Of a DNA stretch of 64,000 nt, positions 25,742-35,072 are shown in pieces. Made by a program: the position numbers and the translations under genes. The stretch comes from Muribaculaceae bacterium (GTDB taxonomy: Bacteria; Bacteroidota; Bacteroidia; Bacteroidales; Muribaculaceae): the NCBI GenBank assembly GCA_009775125.1, contig VSPD01000008.1, forward strand, positions 4,947 through 68,946, in the 5' to 3' direction. A model generated the notes under the pieces. It was not told the origin of the DNA, did no database searches, and saw only the letters and a program-made list of their open reading frames with translations. Within the stretch, counting starts at the first letter, position 1, and every line of letters begins with the position of its first letter.

Positions 25742-26035
25742 ATGAAAGCAATATTAGTGACATTCGACCAGGCTCACTACGAGCGCATCATCGACATACT
25801 CGAGCGCAACAACTGCCGCGGCTTCACGGCCTGGGAGCAGGTGCAGGGACGTGGCTCCGTTTCCGGCGAGCCTCACTACGGCTCACACGCATGGCCCTCG
25901 ATGGCATCGGCTGTAATATCGATAGTCGAGGACCATCGTGTCGACCCTGTGCTCGCCCGCCTGCGCGAAATCGACCTCGACCGTCCCAAACTCGGCCTCC
26001 GCGCCTTTGTTTGGGCCATCGAGCAGGCAATATAA
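25742..26035 (+). CDS. PII-like (GlnB-fold) efflux-associated small protein
   Basis: 97 residues. The fold reads as a ferredoxin-like PII relative: a KAILVTFDQAHYERIIDILE start, the RGFTAWEQVQGRGS segment where PII proteins have their T-loop, then SAVISIVEDHRVDPVLARLRE and a LGLRAFVWAIEQ end. It resembles the transporter-associated small proteins described next to RND pumps in Porphyromonas and Bacteroides. A role as a regulator or sensor binding the pump is plausible; ligand and partner are inferred only. Confidence 0.75.
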   Translation: MKAILVTFDQAHYERIIDILERNNCRGFTAWEQVQGRGSVSGEPHYGSHAWPSMASAVISIVEDHRVDPVLARLREIDLDRPKLGLRAFVWAIEQAI

Positions 26036-26058
26036 GCAACTCCTACATCTACCACATA

Positions 26059-26105
26059 GGCAGCCGTCCGGCGGGATTAAACTCCCCCGGGCGGCTGCCA
26101 ATTTT
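26059..26105 (+). terminator. Terminator of the efflux operon
   Basis: GC-rich stem of 18 positions (26059-26076 with 26083-26099, one mismatch and one G-U pair) followed by AATTTT, starting 23 bp after the PII-like stop. Confidence 0.7.
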
Positions 26106-26107
26106 GC

Positions 26108-26136
26108 AGGAACACAATTCGGAGGATTGTGTTCCT
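26108..26136. repeat. Intergenic palindrome related to family A
   Basis: AGGAACACAA and TTGTGTTCCT are complementary around CGGAGG-type sequence. It shares the AGGAAC(G/A)CAA edge with the family A elements at 5373 and 8085. Confidence 0.5.
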
Positions 26137-26157
26137 ACCTTACATCCACCAAAATAT

Positions 26158-26210
26158 AAAAAAACACGGGCAATTGCCCGTGTCTATCACATTCGACCGC
26201 AACTGCGGTC
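26158..26210 (-). terminator. Terminator region at the end of the EPS locus
   Basis: On the minus strand a hairpin GACCGCA/TGCGGTC (26210-26195) is followed by a perfect 20-nt palindrome (26183-26164, ACACGGGCAATTGCCCGTGT) and then seven T. It lies 34 bp beyond the stop of the phase-variable acyltransferase. Confidence 0.75.
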
Positions 26211-26243
26211 AACCTTGTCCTGCTGTTTCTATCTTTCTATGTA

Positions 26244-27301
26244 TCAGTTACGAGATGGCCTAACGGCAGATATAAATGAGCGGCAGAGAGAGACAAACTT
26301 GTGCCGTATGAAATCGACAGTGGCTACAAATATATAGATTGCCACGAGGAATAAAAGCGCGACAGGAAGTGCCGGATTGAAATTTTCCTGAATATAACCA
26401 CAAATTTGATTATAATATTGGTTGCACGGGCTGACGTAATGGAATATGAAAACGGCAAACGCCGAACCGGCTATGATATTTATCCATCTTATTTCACCCA
26501 TATGCAATTTGGTGAAGAATATGAACAGAGCCGCTGATTCAATCACGACAAGCGGATTGATATACCCGTAAGGGCTAACCGTCAAACCAAACAGCAGAGC
26601 CGTATATGCCACAGCGACAAGCAATACGCCACACCCGGCAAACACAGCAAGATATACCATTTTGCCCTTTCTTAACCATGAAAAACTGTTCCGGCGAATC
26701 AAAGCGCCAACAAGATACAATCCGACAAAACTCAATATACTCATGCCCTCATTAAAGTCTACCGGTCTGTGAAATTTGGCATAGAACAGGTATCCGAACA
26801 ATGTGCTGAATATGTAGAATATCGCTATATATTTAAGGAGCGCGCCATCGTCGGTCTTTTCAAGCCATGCGTTAAGAATTGGACTCAAAAGGCATAGTCC
26901 AAGATATGACACAACGAACCAATGACTGAACGCGCCCATATAAGAATCTGCAATATATGACAGTCCGTTGGCAAAATCACCCATAATGTATGTTATGGCC
27001 AATGCAATGGCAACCCATATGGCAATGTCGCTGACTAAACGAAGAATAGATCGCCTTTTCGGACGTATCCCAAAATATCCGGAAATAAGCACGAAAAGGT
27101 TCACGCACCCAATGCACAGGGACTTCAATGATAATGTTTCCAGTGTGTTAAATACATCGGAACGGGCCGCGACCGGGGTTAGTTCTCCTCTAAACGGGAT
27201 GTAATGAATCAGCAAGACAAGGAGTATTGCCACTATACGAAGCAATTCAAGGGATGATTGTCTTTCTCTTCGCTTTAAACGGATGGGGGGGGGGTAATCA
27301 T
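26244..27301 (-). CDS. Acyltransferase family 3 membrane protein, out of frame (phase OFF) at a C10 tract
   Basis: The in-frame body (from about 27280) encodes RQSSLELLRIVAILLVLLIH, the classic start of acyltransferase-3 O-acetyltransferases, then about 10 hydrophobic helices. No ATG lies in frame ahead of it. An ATG at 27301 leads through MIT-Pro codons made of ten C, but in this sequence that frame ends after eight codons (TAA). One more C (C11) or two fewer (C8) would join the ATG to the body, giving about 352 residues. A TTG at 27245 is open but would lose the conserved start. It probably O-acetylates the polysaccharide when ON. It follows manC by 87 bp. Confidence 0.8.
27285..27294. repeat. 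Poly-G/C tract 1 (10 bases), start of acyltransferase
   Basis: Ten G on the plus strand (C on the coding strand), four codons or fewer after the candidate ATG at 27301. C9 and C10 lead to early stops; C8 and C11 are open. A likely slipped-strand switch. Confidence 0.85.
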
Positions 27302-27388
27302 ATGATTATCAACGAGTTAAAAAAAACAAATCGATACCATTGCTGCTATTATTCGGCAATGGCATCGATCTTTGGTTTCACCTTTGGT

Positions 27389-28741
27389 TTATTGAATCGA
27401 GTCCCAGTCGAAGGAAAGACGGTGGATGTCGGACTCTACGAGTGGATTGCCGGTCTGTACTTCGATGAATTCGAGAGGGGTGACGGCTCGGATGGTGTGC
27501 TTTTGTCCACGGTGGATTTGGGCAACACAGCCGGCTGTTACTTTTGTGAGGACGTCGTCGACAACAAGGAGGCCTTCGCCGTCGATAAATGTCCATGTTT
27601 CATCGCGATGGTCGTGGGTCTGGTATGATATTGAACATCCCGGGTCGAGGTGGATATGCTTTGTGAGGGTGCGGTGGCCGTCGGGGTGCTCTGATGTGCC
27701 TATTACCCGATACCATCCCCAGCGGCGTTCTTCGTACATGGGGCGGCCCGAGAGTTGCTCCACGGCGGCTTTGATTCCCGCGCTCGACTGCTTGTCGGCC
27801 ACAAGGATGCCGTCGGGTGTAACGGCTATGATTACGCCACGCGCTCCGGCGCAAATAATCGGGGTGGATGTTTCATTGATGATGTAAGTGTCGGATGTGT
27901 CGCCCTGGCGGATGGCACGACCGAGGGTATCGGCCTGGAGATGTCCGACAAGGCTGTCCCATGTGCCAAGGTCTTTCCACAGGCCTTCGAATGGCACGGC
28001 GGCAATGGAGTCGGCTTTTTCGACAACTTCGTAGTCAAACGAAATTTTGGGCAGGTTGGCATATCCTTCGAGTATGGCGCGGTAGGATGCGTCAGGCAGT
28101 TGGGCACGAAGGGTGTCGATCAGGTAAGAAAGACGGAAGCCGAACACGCCACCGTTCCAAAGTGCGCCACGAGCAATGAGGTTGGCCGCTGTGGCTTCGT
28201 CGGGCTTTTCTTTAAATGAGTCAACGGTGATGATACCATCGGCGTCGGGCTCGCCGGCAGGAACTATATATCCGAATTTTGTTTCGGGACCGGTCGGACG
28301 TATGCCCATGAGCACGAGGTTGGCGCGGTTTTCCTCGATAGCCTGCCCCATGCGGCGTATCACTTCGAAGTAGTGTGGCTCGGTAAACGTGTCGCAAGGC
28401 ATTACGATAACCGGCTCGGAGAGGTCGACGTTTGCCTCATCGGCAAGATATGCCGCGGCAAGGGCTATGGCCGGGAAGGTGTTGCGTCGCTCGGGCTCGG
28501 CCACGATGGTGACTTTGCCCGGGAGCTGACGTTCGATAAAATCGAGTTGGGCCTTGGATGTGGCCACCACTATGGATGAAGCGAGGTTGGCGTCGCCGAT
28601 TTGGCGGACAACGCGCTGTATCATTGATTCAGGCGTGCCGTCGGGCGATGGCATCACACGCAGGAATTGCTTGGAGCGTACGTCGTTGGACATTGGCCAA
28701 AGACGTTGTCCCGATCCGCCTGAAAGGAGTATCAAGTGCAT
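27389..28741 (-). CDS. manC: Mannose-1-phosphate guanylyltransferase / mannose-6-phosphate isomerase
   Basis: 450 residues. The N-terminal nucleotidyltransferase domain begins LILLSGGSGQRLWPMSND (pyrophosphorylase signature), with KPDEATAANLI and WNGGVFGF further on. The C-terminal cupin-type isomerase domain carries YEERRWGWYRVI and TYQTHDHRDETWTFI-type motifs. It makes GDP-mannose from mannose-1-phosphate. It lies 31 bp after gmd, its next pathway enzyme, and both share the promoter at 29915-29884. Confidence 0.93.
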   Translation of the reverse strand: MHLILLSGGSGQRLWPMSNDVRSKQFLRVMPSPDGTPESMIQRVVRQIGDANLASSIVVATSKAQLDFIERQLPGKVTIVAEPERRNTFPAIALAAAYLADEANVDLSEPVIVMPCDTFTEPHYFEVIRRMGQAIEENRANLVLMGIRPTGPETKFGYIVPAGEPDADGIITVDSFKEKPDEATAANLIARGALWNGGVFGFRLSYLIDTLRAQLPDASYRAILEGYANLPKISFDYEVVEKADSIAAVPFEGLWKDLGTWDSLVGHLQADTLGRAIRQGDTSDTYIINETSTPIICAGARGVIIAVTPDGILVADKQSSAGIKAAVEQLSGRPMYEERRWGWYRVIGTSEHPDGHRTLTKHIHLDPGCSISYQTHDHRDETWTFIDGEGLLVVDDVLTKVTAGCVAQIHRGQKHTIRAVTPLEFIEVQTGNPLVESDIHRLSFDWDSIQ

Positions 28742-28772
28742 ATCGTTAGTTGGGAAATTGGGGAGTTCGTTG

Positions 28773-29861
28773 TTATTTTACGATGCCTTTTTCGAGGTAT
28801 TCGGCAAGGTTTGTGCGTACACGCTCGCCGGCGCGTTCCACGGCCACTTTTGCCATGTCGGCCTCGGTCATGATGCGAACAAGTTCTTCAAACGATGTTT
28901 TCTTGGGGTTCCATCCGAGTTCGCGTTTGGCTTTGGAGGGGTCGCCCCAAAGGTTTACCACGTCGGTGGGGCGGTAGAAGTCGGGTGACACTTCCACGAG
29001 GACGCGTCCTGTGGCCTTGTCGATACCTTTTTCATCGGCACCCTCACCTTGGAATTCGAGCTCTATGCCTACGTTGTGGAATGCAAGCTGACAGAATTCA
29101 CGAACCGAATGTTGCTCGCCTGTGGCGATTACGAAGTCCTCGGGCTTGTCGTTTTGGAGGATAAGCCACATACATTCCACGTAGTCGCGGGCATAGCCCC
29201 AGTCGCGCAGCGATGAAAGATTGCCAAGCAGAAGTTTGTCTTGTTTGCCCTGGGCGATACGCGCGGCGGCAAGGGTAATCTTTCGGGTTACAAATGTCTC
29301 GCCACGACGTTCGGATTCGTGATTGAACAGGATACCGGAGCAGCAGAACATATTGTAGGCCTCGCGGTATTCTTTTACAATCCAGAAGCCGTAGAGTTTT
29401 GCCACGGCATAGGGCGAATATGGATGGAATGGAGTGTTTTCGTTTTGCGGCACTTCCTCAACTTTGCCATAGAGCTCGGATGTGGAAGCCTGGTAGATGC
29501 GACATGTGGAGGCAAGGCCGCAGAGACGCACGGCTTCGAGCACACGGAGCACACCGGTGGCGTCGACGTCGGCGGTGAATTCAGGAGAGTCGAAACTTAC
29601 CTGAACATGGCTCTGTGCGGCAAGGTTATATATTTCGTCGGGACGGACTTTCGATACGACCTGAAGAATCGACATGGAGTCGCCAAGGTCGGCATAATGG
29701 AGGTGAAAATTGGGATGTCCTTCAAGATGCGCGATGCGTTCGCGGTAGTCGACAGAAGAGCGGCGGATTGTGCCGTGGACATCATAGCCTTTTTCGAGCA
29801 GGAGTTCGGCGAGGAACGAACCGTCCTGGCCTGTGATACCTGTAATGAGCGCTTTTTTCAT
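28773..29861 (-). CDS. gmd: GDP-mannose 4,6-dehydratase
   Basis: 362 residues. NAD(P)-binding motif [14 protein letters not shown] at the N-terminus, [11 protein letters not shown], the catalytic Thr/Glu region ASTSELYG and the [11 protein letters not shown]yr-Lys pair. It converts GDP-mannose to GDP-4-keto-6-deoxymannose. The next enzyme (a GDP-fucose synthase or a GDP-rhamnose reductase) is not in the window, so the final 6-deoxysugar cannot be named. First gene of the gmd-manC unit with a strong promoter that ends close to the preceding gene. Confidence 0.95.
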   Translation of the reverse strand: MKKALITGITGQDGSFLAELLLEKGYDVHGTIRRSSVDYRERIAHLEGHPNFHLHYADLGDSMSILQVVSKVRPDEIYNLAAQSHVQVSFDSPEFTADVDATGVLRVLEAVRLCGLASTCRIYQASTSELYGKVEEVPQNENTPFHPYSPYAVAKLYGFWIVKEYREAYNMFCCSGILFNHESERRGETFVTRKITLAAARIAQGKQDKLLLGNLSSLRDWGYARDYVECMWLILQNDKPEDFVIATGEQHSVREFCQLAFHNVGIELEFQGEGADEKGIDKATGRVLVEVSPDFYRPTDVVNLWGDPSKAKRELGWNPKKTSFEELVRIMTEADMAKVAVERAGERVRTNLAEYLEKGIVK

Positions 29862-29883
29862 TATCTAATTTCTAATTATGTGG

Positions 29884-29915
29884 CAAAGTTAGTGAAAAAA
29901 ATTCGTTTTCTCAAA
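29884..29915 (-). promoter_or_regulatory. Promoter for gmd-manC
   Basis: Minus strand TTTG (29915-29912), 20 nt, TAACTTTG (29891-29884). A full consensus match, 22 bp before the gmd ATG. It gives GDP-sugar supply its own control, separate from the EPS operon promoter. Confidence 0.75.
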
Positions 29916-29918
29916 TTC

Positions 29919-31052
29919 TCAATTCTTTGTCTGGGCTGCTACCTCAGGAGCCTTGTTGCGTCGGCAGGCCGACAGCACAGTGACGAGCAATGTCCATACT
30001 ACAATATCGAATACCAGTATTATATTTATATCGACATAGCGCGACAGCAGATTATTAAGCAATGACAGCATCACGGAGAAAGCAAGGATTGAAATCATGG
30101 CTCGACGCTGGCTCCATCCGACAGCGAGGAGATAATGGTGGATATGGTTGCGGTCGGGCAAGAATGGATTGTGGCCAAGACGTATTCGCAACATATATAC
30201 GCGCACCACGTCGAAACACGGCACAATCAAGGGCGAGAATGCCACTACGGCCATGTTCAAGGCCGGTGCGTCGCCGGACTCAACGGGGGTGCAATGCAGC
30301 AGCTGGATGCTGAGGAATACGAGCATCATGCCTATGGTCAGCGCGCCGGTGTCGCCCATGAATATTTTTTTCTGACGCTTCACGTTTCCAAATACATTAT
30401 AGTAGAAAAATGGCAGCAATACGCCAAGTGTGGCAAACGACAAAACACCATAGACATATTCTCCGGCCGACAGGAATGTATAGCCGTAGATGGCAAGGGC
30501 ACAGGCACTAAGACCCGATGCAAGTCCGTCGATACCGTCGATAAGATTAATGGCATTGACCACAAAGATTGTAAACAGTATTGTCAACGGCCAACTGATA
30601 GCGGGAGATATTTCCGTGATTCCAAAAAGGCCCCAAAGATTATCGAGCCAAACACCGTCGCAAAGGATAAGCAGGGCGCACAGCAACTGGGCAACGAACT
30701 TGGCGCGATAGCGGATACCGATAAGGTCGTCGGCCAGACCAACGACATATAGGATAAGGATGCCGCAGAAGGCAAATGCCAGGGGCGCGATATAGCGAGG
30801 CATCATATTCACCACGGTGACCGGATCGACCCACTCGCCAATGCCGACAATGAGTGCCATTACGATAAATACAACAGGCATAAAGGCAATTCCACCAAGA
30901 CGAGGAACAACGCCCTTGTGAATCTTTCGTTCGTCCTGCTCGTCGAAGAGATTTTTTCTAAATGAGATAAGCAGAATTTGCGGAATCATCACACCTGCGA
31001 GTGCGATGGCAAGAATCATCGCGGCAAGCGCGATTATAGTCCATGTAATCAT
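29919..31052 (-). CDS. WecA-like undecaprenyl-phosphate sugar-1-phosphate transferase
   Basis: 377 residues with about ten hydrophobic helices. MraY/WecA family motifs: HKGVVPRLGGIAF, VNAINLIDGIDGLASG and FMGDTGALTIGM, with the Asp-rich loops that bind Mg and the nucleotide sugar. It starts repeat-unit synthesis by placing a sugar-1-phosphate (often GlcNAc-1-P) on undecaprenyl phosphate at the inner membrane. It is the last gene of the upstream-driven EPS operon. The donor sugar is inferred from the family only. Confidence 0.9.
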   Translation of the reverse strand: MITWTIIALAAMILAIALAGVMIPQILLISFRKNLFDEQDERKIHKGVVPRLGGIAFMPVVFIVMALIVGIGEWVDPVTVVNMMPRYIAPLAFAFCGILILYVVGLADDLIGIRYRAKFVAQLLCALLILCDGVWLDNLWGLFGITEISPAISWPLTILFTIFVVNAINLIDGIDGLASGLSACALAIYGYTFLSAGEYVYGVLSFATLGVLLPFFYYNVFGNVKRQKKIFMGDTGALTIGMMLVFLSIQLLHCTPVESGDAPALNMAVVAFSPLIVPCFDVVRVYMLRIRLGHNPFLPDRNHIHHYLLAVGWSQRRAMISILAFSVMLSLLNNLLSRYVDINIILVFDIVVWTLLVTVLSACRRNKAPEVAAQTKN

Positions 31053-31164
31053 AAAAAATAATATTGTGTGCTGTGTTTTTAATTTACTGTGTTAATCGGT
31101 CACTGTCTCGTGCCGTATTATTTTAATGTGCGCCGTAAGTGCATGAATATTATAAGTCTACACT

Positions 31165-31905
31165 TTACTTTCCCGAGCGGGCGCGGCGGCGTTCCTCGAA
31201 ATAGAGGCGCGGAAGCGATGTAATGATTCGGCGGCAACGAGTCCACTGCTTGCGCGGTTCTTTCCACAGACGATGAACAAATTCAAGATGATGCTCCACC
31301 ATCCAGCGAGGAGCACGGTTCACTTCAAGTCCGCTGTAAAACTTAAACGCAGCTCCCACAGCAATCATTACTCCGTGGCCGAGGTGCCGCTCGAGACGTT
31401 GCATAAACTGCTCTTGCTTCGGCGCTCCGAGCGCCACCCACACAATGTCGGCGCCGTCGTCTTCAACCATCCGGGCGATTGAGGCATAATCGAACTCGTC
31501 GACGCGGCAGAACGGCAACTCAACAAATTGCATTGTGTCTACATCAGGGTTGGTCTTGGCAAGATTTGCCTTCAATCCGTCGAGAATAGCCTGCTGTGTG
31601 CCCAAAAATATCATGCGGTACTTGCGACTGCCTACAATGTCGATAAAAATCTGGCTTCCACAGTATTGCTCTCGGCAGATACCATAAATGCTTTTCAGGT
31701 AGAGCGGCACATATGAGGAGTCGCATATCGAAAACATGGCGCCGTCGACTGTACGGGCATATTCGGCATCGCGGTTCACGGTTTCAAGAATCACTCCGTC
31801 GGAAACACATATATATCCAGGCCGGCCCTCGCCGACTCTCTCGGCAATAGCCCGGTGCACTGCCTCTCGGTCGAATTCATATCTTATATTAAAATACTTT
31901 TCCAT
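31165..31905 (-). CDS. WecG/TagA/CpsF family glycosyltransferase (GT26)
   Basis: 246 residues. GT26 landmarks: YICVSDGVILETVNRD (usual TPN or SDGV loop), IFLGTQQAILDGLKANL, DIVWVALGAPKQEQFMQR and AVGAAFKFYSGLEVNRAPRW. It transfers the second sugar, often ManNAc-type, to the WecA product, so the two neighbouring genes could make the base of the lipid-linked repeat unit. A 112-bp gap separates it from the WecA-like gene. Composition is host-like. Confidence 0.9.
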   Translation of the reverse strand: MEKYFNIRYEFDREAVHRAIAERVGEGRPGYICVSDGVILETVNRDAEYARTVDGAMFSICDSSYVPLYLKSIYGICREQYCGSQIFIDIVGSRKYRMIFLGTQQAILDGLKANLAKTNPDVDTMQFVELPFCRVDEFDYASIARMVEDDGADIVWVALGAPKQEQFMQRLERHLGHGVMIAVGAAFKFYSGLEVNRAPRWMVEHHLEFVHRLWKEPRKQWTRCRRIITSLPRLYFEERRRARSGK

Positions 31906-32055
31906 GTATCTATTATTTAACCACGAATTTCACAAATTACACAAAATAATCTATGTTACTCCTGCCTTTTATTAACGTTAATGCCCGCAAATGAGCCCTT
32001 AATGAGAAATTAATGATTTATTAACGATAATTCACGCTAAATTCCCGATCTGAAT

Positions 32056-33219
32056 TTATCGACGCGTGAGCTCGGAGAATAGCGACATCCAGCTTTCGGT
32101 GACGACTTCGAGGGAGTATTCGCGACAGAGCTTGTCGTAGGCCGCGCGACCGAGTCGTGAGAGCGTATCGCTATCGTCCCATATAGAAGATATTGCGTTT
32201 ACAAGCTCCGATGCATCACCGGGAGTAAACAGACGGCCTATGGCACTGTCGTCGCGGCCGATAATTTCCGTAAATCCGCCATGGTCGGGAGCAACTACAC
32301 ATCGTCCATGCTGAGCTGCCTCAAGAATGGCCACGGCAAAACCTTCGTAACAACGCGAGGCCATGACTACAAGCCGCGCGCCTCGGAAAAACTCATCAAG
32401 GTCCTTCCCACCGAGAAATCCGCATAATTTCACGTTTGCCGGCAAGTTTTCAATAAGTTCGGCGTCACGCACAGCTCCGGCTAAGCGAAATTCCACTTTC
32501 GGCAACCGACGGGCCGCCTCAATGATAAGATCTACACCTTTCTCGCGGCTTAGTCGCCCACAGTAGGCCACATAACCGCCAGGATTAAAATCCGGAGCTT
32601 CTGCCGGGACATCGACGGCATTTGGTATAACTGTAATCTTTGCGGGGTCAAAACCGGCCTGCGACAATTTACGACGCTGGAAATCAGTAATGCAGGCGAA
32701 ACGGTCGACACAATCGATAAAATCCCGACGCCATCGTGCTGTTGCGCCACGCAATGCATAGCCCAGCGATTTCAACCGTGAGCCCTCGCAGTTATATTTC
32801 ACACAACCCCACTCCGAGCCTCGTTCGAGGCAACGCTCGCAAGGGCCGCCGTCGCGCATAAACAGTCCCGTCGGGCACACGAGCCTGTAATTATGAATCG
32901 TCATCACCACAGGCACACCGGCCTTACGACATTCTTGCAAAGCCGCCGGCGAGATAAACGGAAACACATTATGTATATTCACAACATCCGGCTTCACCTC
33001 CCTGAGTATCCGGCGCATCTCTCCCACTCCTCCCGGGCTGTAAATACCGGCGAAGAAACCATGTATTTTTCCCATCAGGCTCTCGCGAGCTCCGGCCGAC
33101 GACCGACGCAACATAGCCACCTCGACACCCCGTCCCCGGAACGCCTCTGCCATGCGGTCTACCACCGCTTCCTCACCCGAGTACTTCCCATACTCGTTAT
33201 GCACCATCAACAGTTTCAT
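32056..33219 (-). CDS. Family 4 glycosyltransferase
   Basis: 387 residues from the ATG at 33219, where the GT-B fold starts (MKLLMVHNEYGKYSGEEAVV). The frame is open further upstream but that part is not protein-like. It has a Cys-rich stretch (CERCLERGSEWGCVKYNC), the donor-domain VAYCGRLSREKGVDLIIEAA and the EX7E-type motif around YEGFAVAILEAAQHG. Transfers a sugar from a nucleotide donor during repeat-unit assembly. Host-like GC, unlike the AT-rich genes upstream. Confidence 0.88.
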   Translation of the reverse strand: MKLLMVHNEYGKYSGEEAVVDRMAEAFRGRGVEVAMLRRSSAGARESLMGKIHGFFAGIYSPGGVGEMRRILREVKPDVVNIHNVFPFISPAALQECRKAGVPVVMTIHNYRLVCPTGLFMRDGGPCERCLERGSEWGCVKYNCEGSRLKSLGYALRGATARWRRDFIDCVDRFACITDFQRRKLSQAGFDPAKITVIPNAVDVPAEAPDFNPGGYVAYCGRLSREKGVDLIIEAARRLPKVEFRLAGAVRDAELIENLPANVKLCGFLGGKDLDEFFRGARLVVMASRCYEGFAVAILEAAQHGRCVVAPDHGGFTEIIGRDDSAIGRLFTPGDASELVNAISSIWDDSDTLSRLGRAAYDKLCREYSLEVVTESWMSLFSELTRR

Positions 33220-33244
33220 AAAAACGGTTATATAGAATAAATTG

Positions 33245-34066
33245 TCAATTGTTCTTTTGTGAATACCACCCAGTGGAAATTCCTGGCCCACCTTTTTTAT
33301 ATAATGACTTATAAAACAATTCCTCTTCAGAAAGATTTGAAGAGTCAACATACCATGGCAAATGTCTTATACTATATTTCCCACCCAATCTTAGTGTAAG
33401 GAAATTCCATGATGACGGTCCGTAGCAATATGGACGATACATTGCAAAAGTCGTATCTACCATCGCTTTATACAAATCCGGTTCAATCTCATTTTCCCAA
33501 AAACGACTTTCGTTAGCTATGACACTATCTTTAAGTTCATAGCAATCAGGTATATCATCTATTCTCAGAGCACAACCAACTTTCTGTGCATATGGATAAC
33601 GCTTTAACAATTCCATCATCCGCTTCATCAAATCGTCGGGACAATCATCTGACAATTCAAGGTCAGCATCCGTATATACATAATATGACTTTCGAAAGAT
33701 TTCGAATAACTCAGATTTCCATAAAGCCATATATCCCAGATTCTTGCCCAGTCGTATTACTTTATACGGACAAGTCTCATACCATTCAAGCAACGGGGGA
33801 TATACCGAATCATTATCAAGAATATAAATATTTGTTATACCTATTCGTTCCAGACTATATATCAACCGTTTAAGATACTCGAAACGATTGAAATTATTGA
33901 TAATTACTGGTATTTGGTTTGGATTGTCAACTTGGTTCCTATATATTTTATTGTAATACCAAATTTTAATACGATTTATTGTCGTTTTCTCAATTATATG
34001 TACCTATCGCAAAAAATGCACAACATTTTCTGGCAGTTTTAGTTTTAACACTTCACGAATAGCCAT
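33245..34066 (-). pseudogene. GT-A-type glycosyltransferase interrupted by an in-frame TAG
   Basis: The natural start is ATG 34066, 4 bp after the preceding gene, reading MAIREVLKLKLPENVVHFLR and then TAG (34006-34004). The same frame goes on without a gap to the stop at 33245 and contains the GT opening IPVIINNFNRFEYLKRL, LDNDSVYPPLLEWYE, YTDADLEL (DxD-like) and a C-terminal GPSSWNFLTLRLGG. No ATG, GTG or TTG follows the TAG until TTG at 33865, inside the fold. So the gene looks disabled by one substitution; readthrough or a non-standard start cannot be excluded. AT-rich. Confidence 0.75.
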
Positions 34067-34070
34067 AAAT

Positions 34071-35066
34071 CTATTTTTTTAATTTCAAATACACTTTACG
34101 GACAATAGGAAGTAGCGGTTTAACGCCTTGGAGAATGCACGCAAATGCAAGAGGATGGCGAGAGGAGAACGAAAGCATTCGATCCGAGCAAGGCGTATAA
34201 GCGCAACATTCACGCAGAATCTGCAATTTTTGCTTGAATGGCAGGCGCCAAAGATAACGCTGAATGTTTGCCTTGTGCATAAAGTGATGATGTCCCATCA
34301 CAGCTTTGGCTGTAGCCTGGTCCTCATCCAACACATTCTCACCGACTGCACGAATTCGGCGACTCATCTTGAAATAATCGTATATGCGTTGAAAATCTTC
34401 ACCAATTTTGCAAGTCTGACCCTCCCAGTAGAGGTATTTCACAACTTTAACAGGGATATAGGCCATTTTCTTCGCTGCAATAGTAGAACGTATGGTAAAA
34501 TCAGTATCCTCGAATCTTACATTCTCTTCGAAGAAGATATCGTTTTCAAGCATAAAATCCCGACGGTAGGCATAACACCACGGACACCAGGGTATCTGTT
34601 GTGTCTGAATAAACTTACGGCCTGACATTATTTCCTGTGAATCGTTGTACATGTCATGCTTGACATCTCCAGAATTTATAAGTTCAAAATCGTACATCAC
34701 GATATCCAGACCGGGATTAGCCTTTATATAGTCGCGAACTTTTGCCAAAGCTCCATCGGCAAACGAATCGTCTTGATCGATGAATACAATATACTCACCT
34801 TTGGCAACACGCATTCCTGTGTTTCGTGCGCCCCCTTGACGTTTGTTAACAGTATGGTTAATAAGCGTTAAATGGGGGGGGGTAATTCTGTTGTCTATAC
34901 GCGATTGAATCACAGCTGCAGTGTCGTCCGGCGAACAGTCGTTGACGAAAATCAACTCATATTCCTCCGGCGCAAGCCCTTGCCGAGCTGCCGTATCAAT
35001 CAACGCATCGATATATTGTCCTCCACAATATATCGGCACAATAATTGAAAAAATAGGATTAGACAT
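34071..35066 (-). CDS. Family 2 glycosyltransferase with in-frame C9 tract (phase ON)
   Basis: 331 residues. GT-A start PIFSIIVPIYCGGQYIDALI, FVNDCSPDDT, GGARNTGMRVAKGEYIVFIDQDDSF with the DxD-like metal site, then a substrate domain. The poly-C tract encodes TPP at residues 62-64, in a loop before the conserved GGARNTG segment. With C8 the frame ends at once (TAA); with C10 it ends within eight codons, so either change removes the active site. In this sequence the gene is ON. It lies 4 bp before the interrupted glycosyltransferase and 6 bp after the previous one. Confidence 0.9.
   Translation of the reverse strand: MSNPIFSIIVPIYCGGQYIDALIDTAARQGLAPEEYELIFVNDCSPDDTAAVIQSRIDNRITPPHLTLINHTVNKRQGGARNTGMRVAKGEYIVFIDQDDSFADGALAKVRDYIKANPGLDIVMYDFELINSGDVKHDMYNDSQEIMSGRKFIQTQQIPWCPWCYAYRRDFMLENDIFFEENVRFEDTDFTIRSTIAAKKMAYIPVKVVKYLYWEGQTCKIGEDFQRIYDYFKMSRRIRAVGENVLDEDQATAKAVMGHHHFMHKANIQRYLWRLPFKQKLQILRECCAYTPCSDRMLSFSSRHPLAFACILQGVKPLLPIVRKVYLKLKK
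34874..34882. repeat. Poly-G/C tract 2 (9 bases) in GT2 gene
   Basis: Nine G on the plus strand; coding ACCCCCCCCCATTT, encoding Thr-Pro-Pro-His. It shares this 14-nt context with tract 3 in a different glycosyltransferase. Confidence 0.85.
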
Positions 35067-35072
35067 TATTCT

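Noticed and set aside
27389..28741. Plus-strand frames opposite manC (for example 27755-28219)
   Set aside because: They lack family features and lie antisense to a complete, well-recognised gene.
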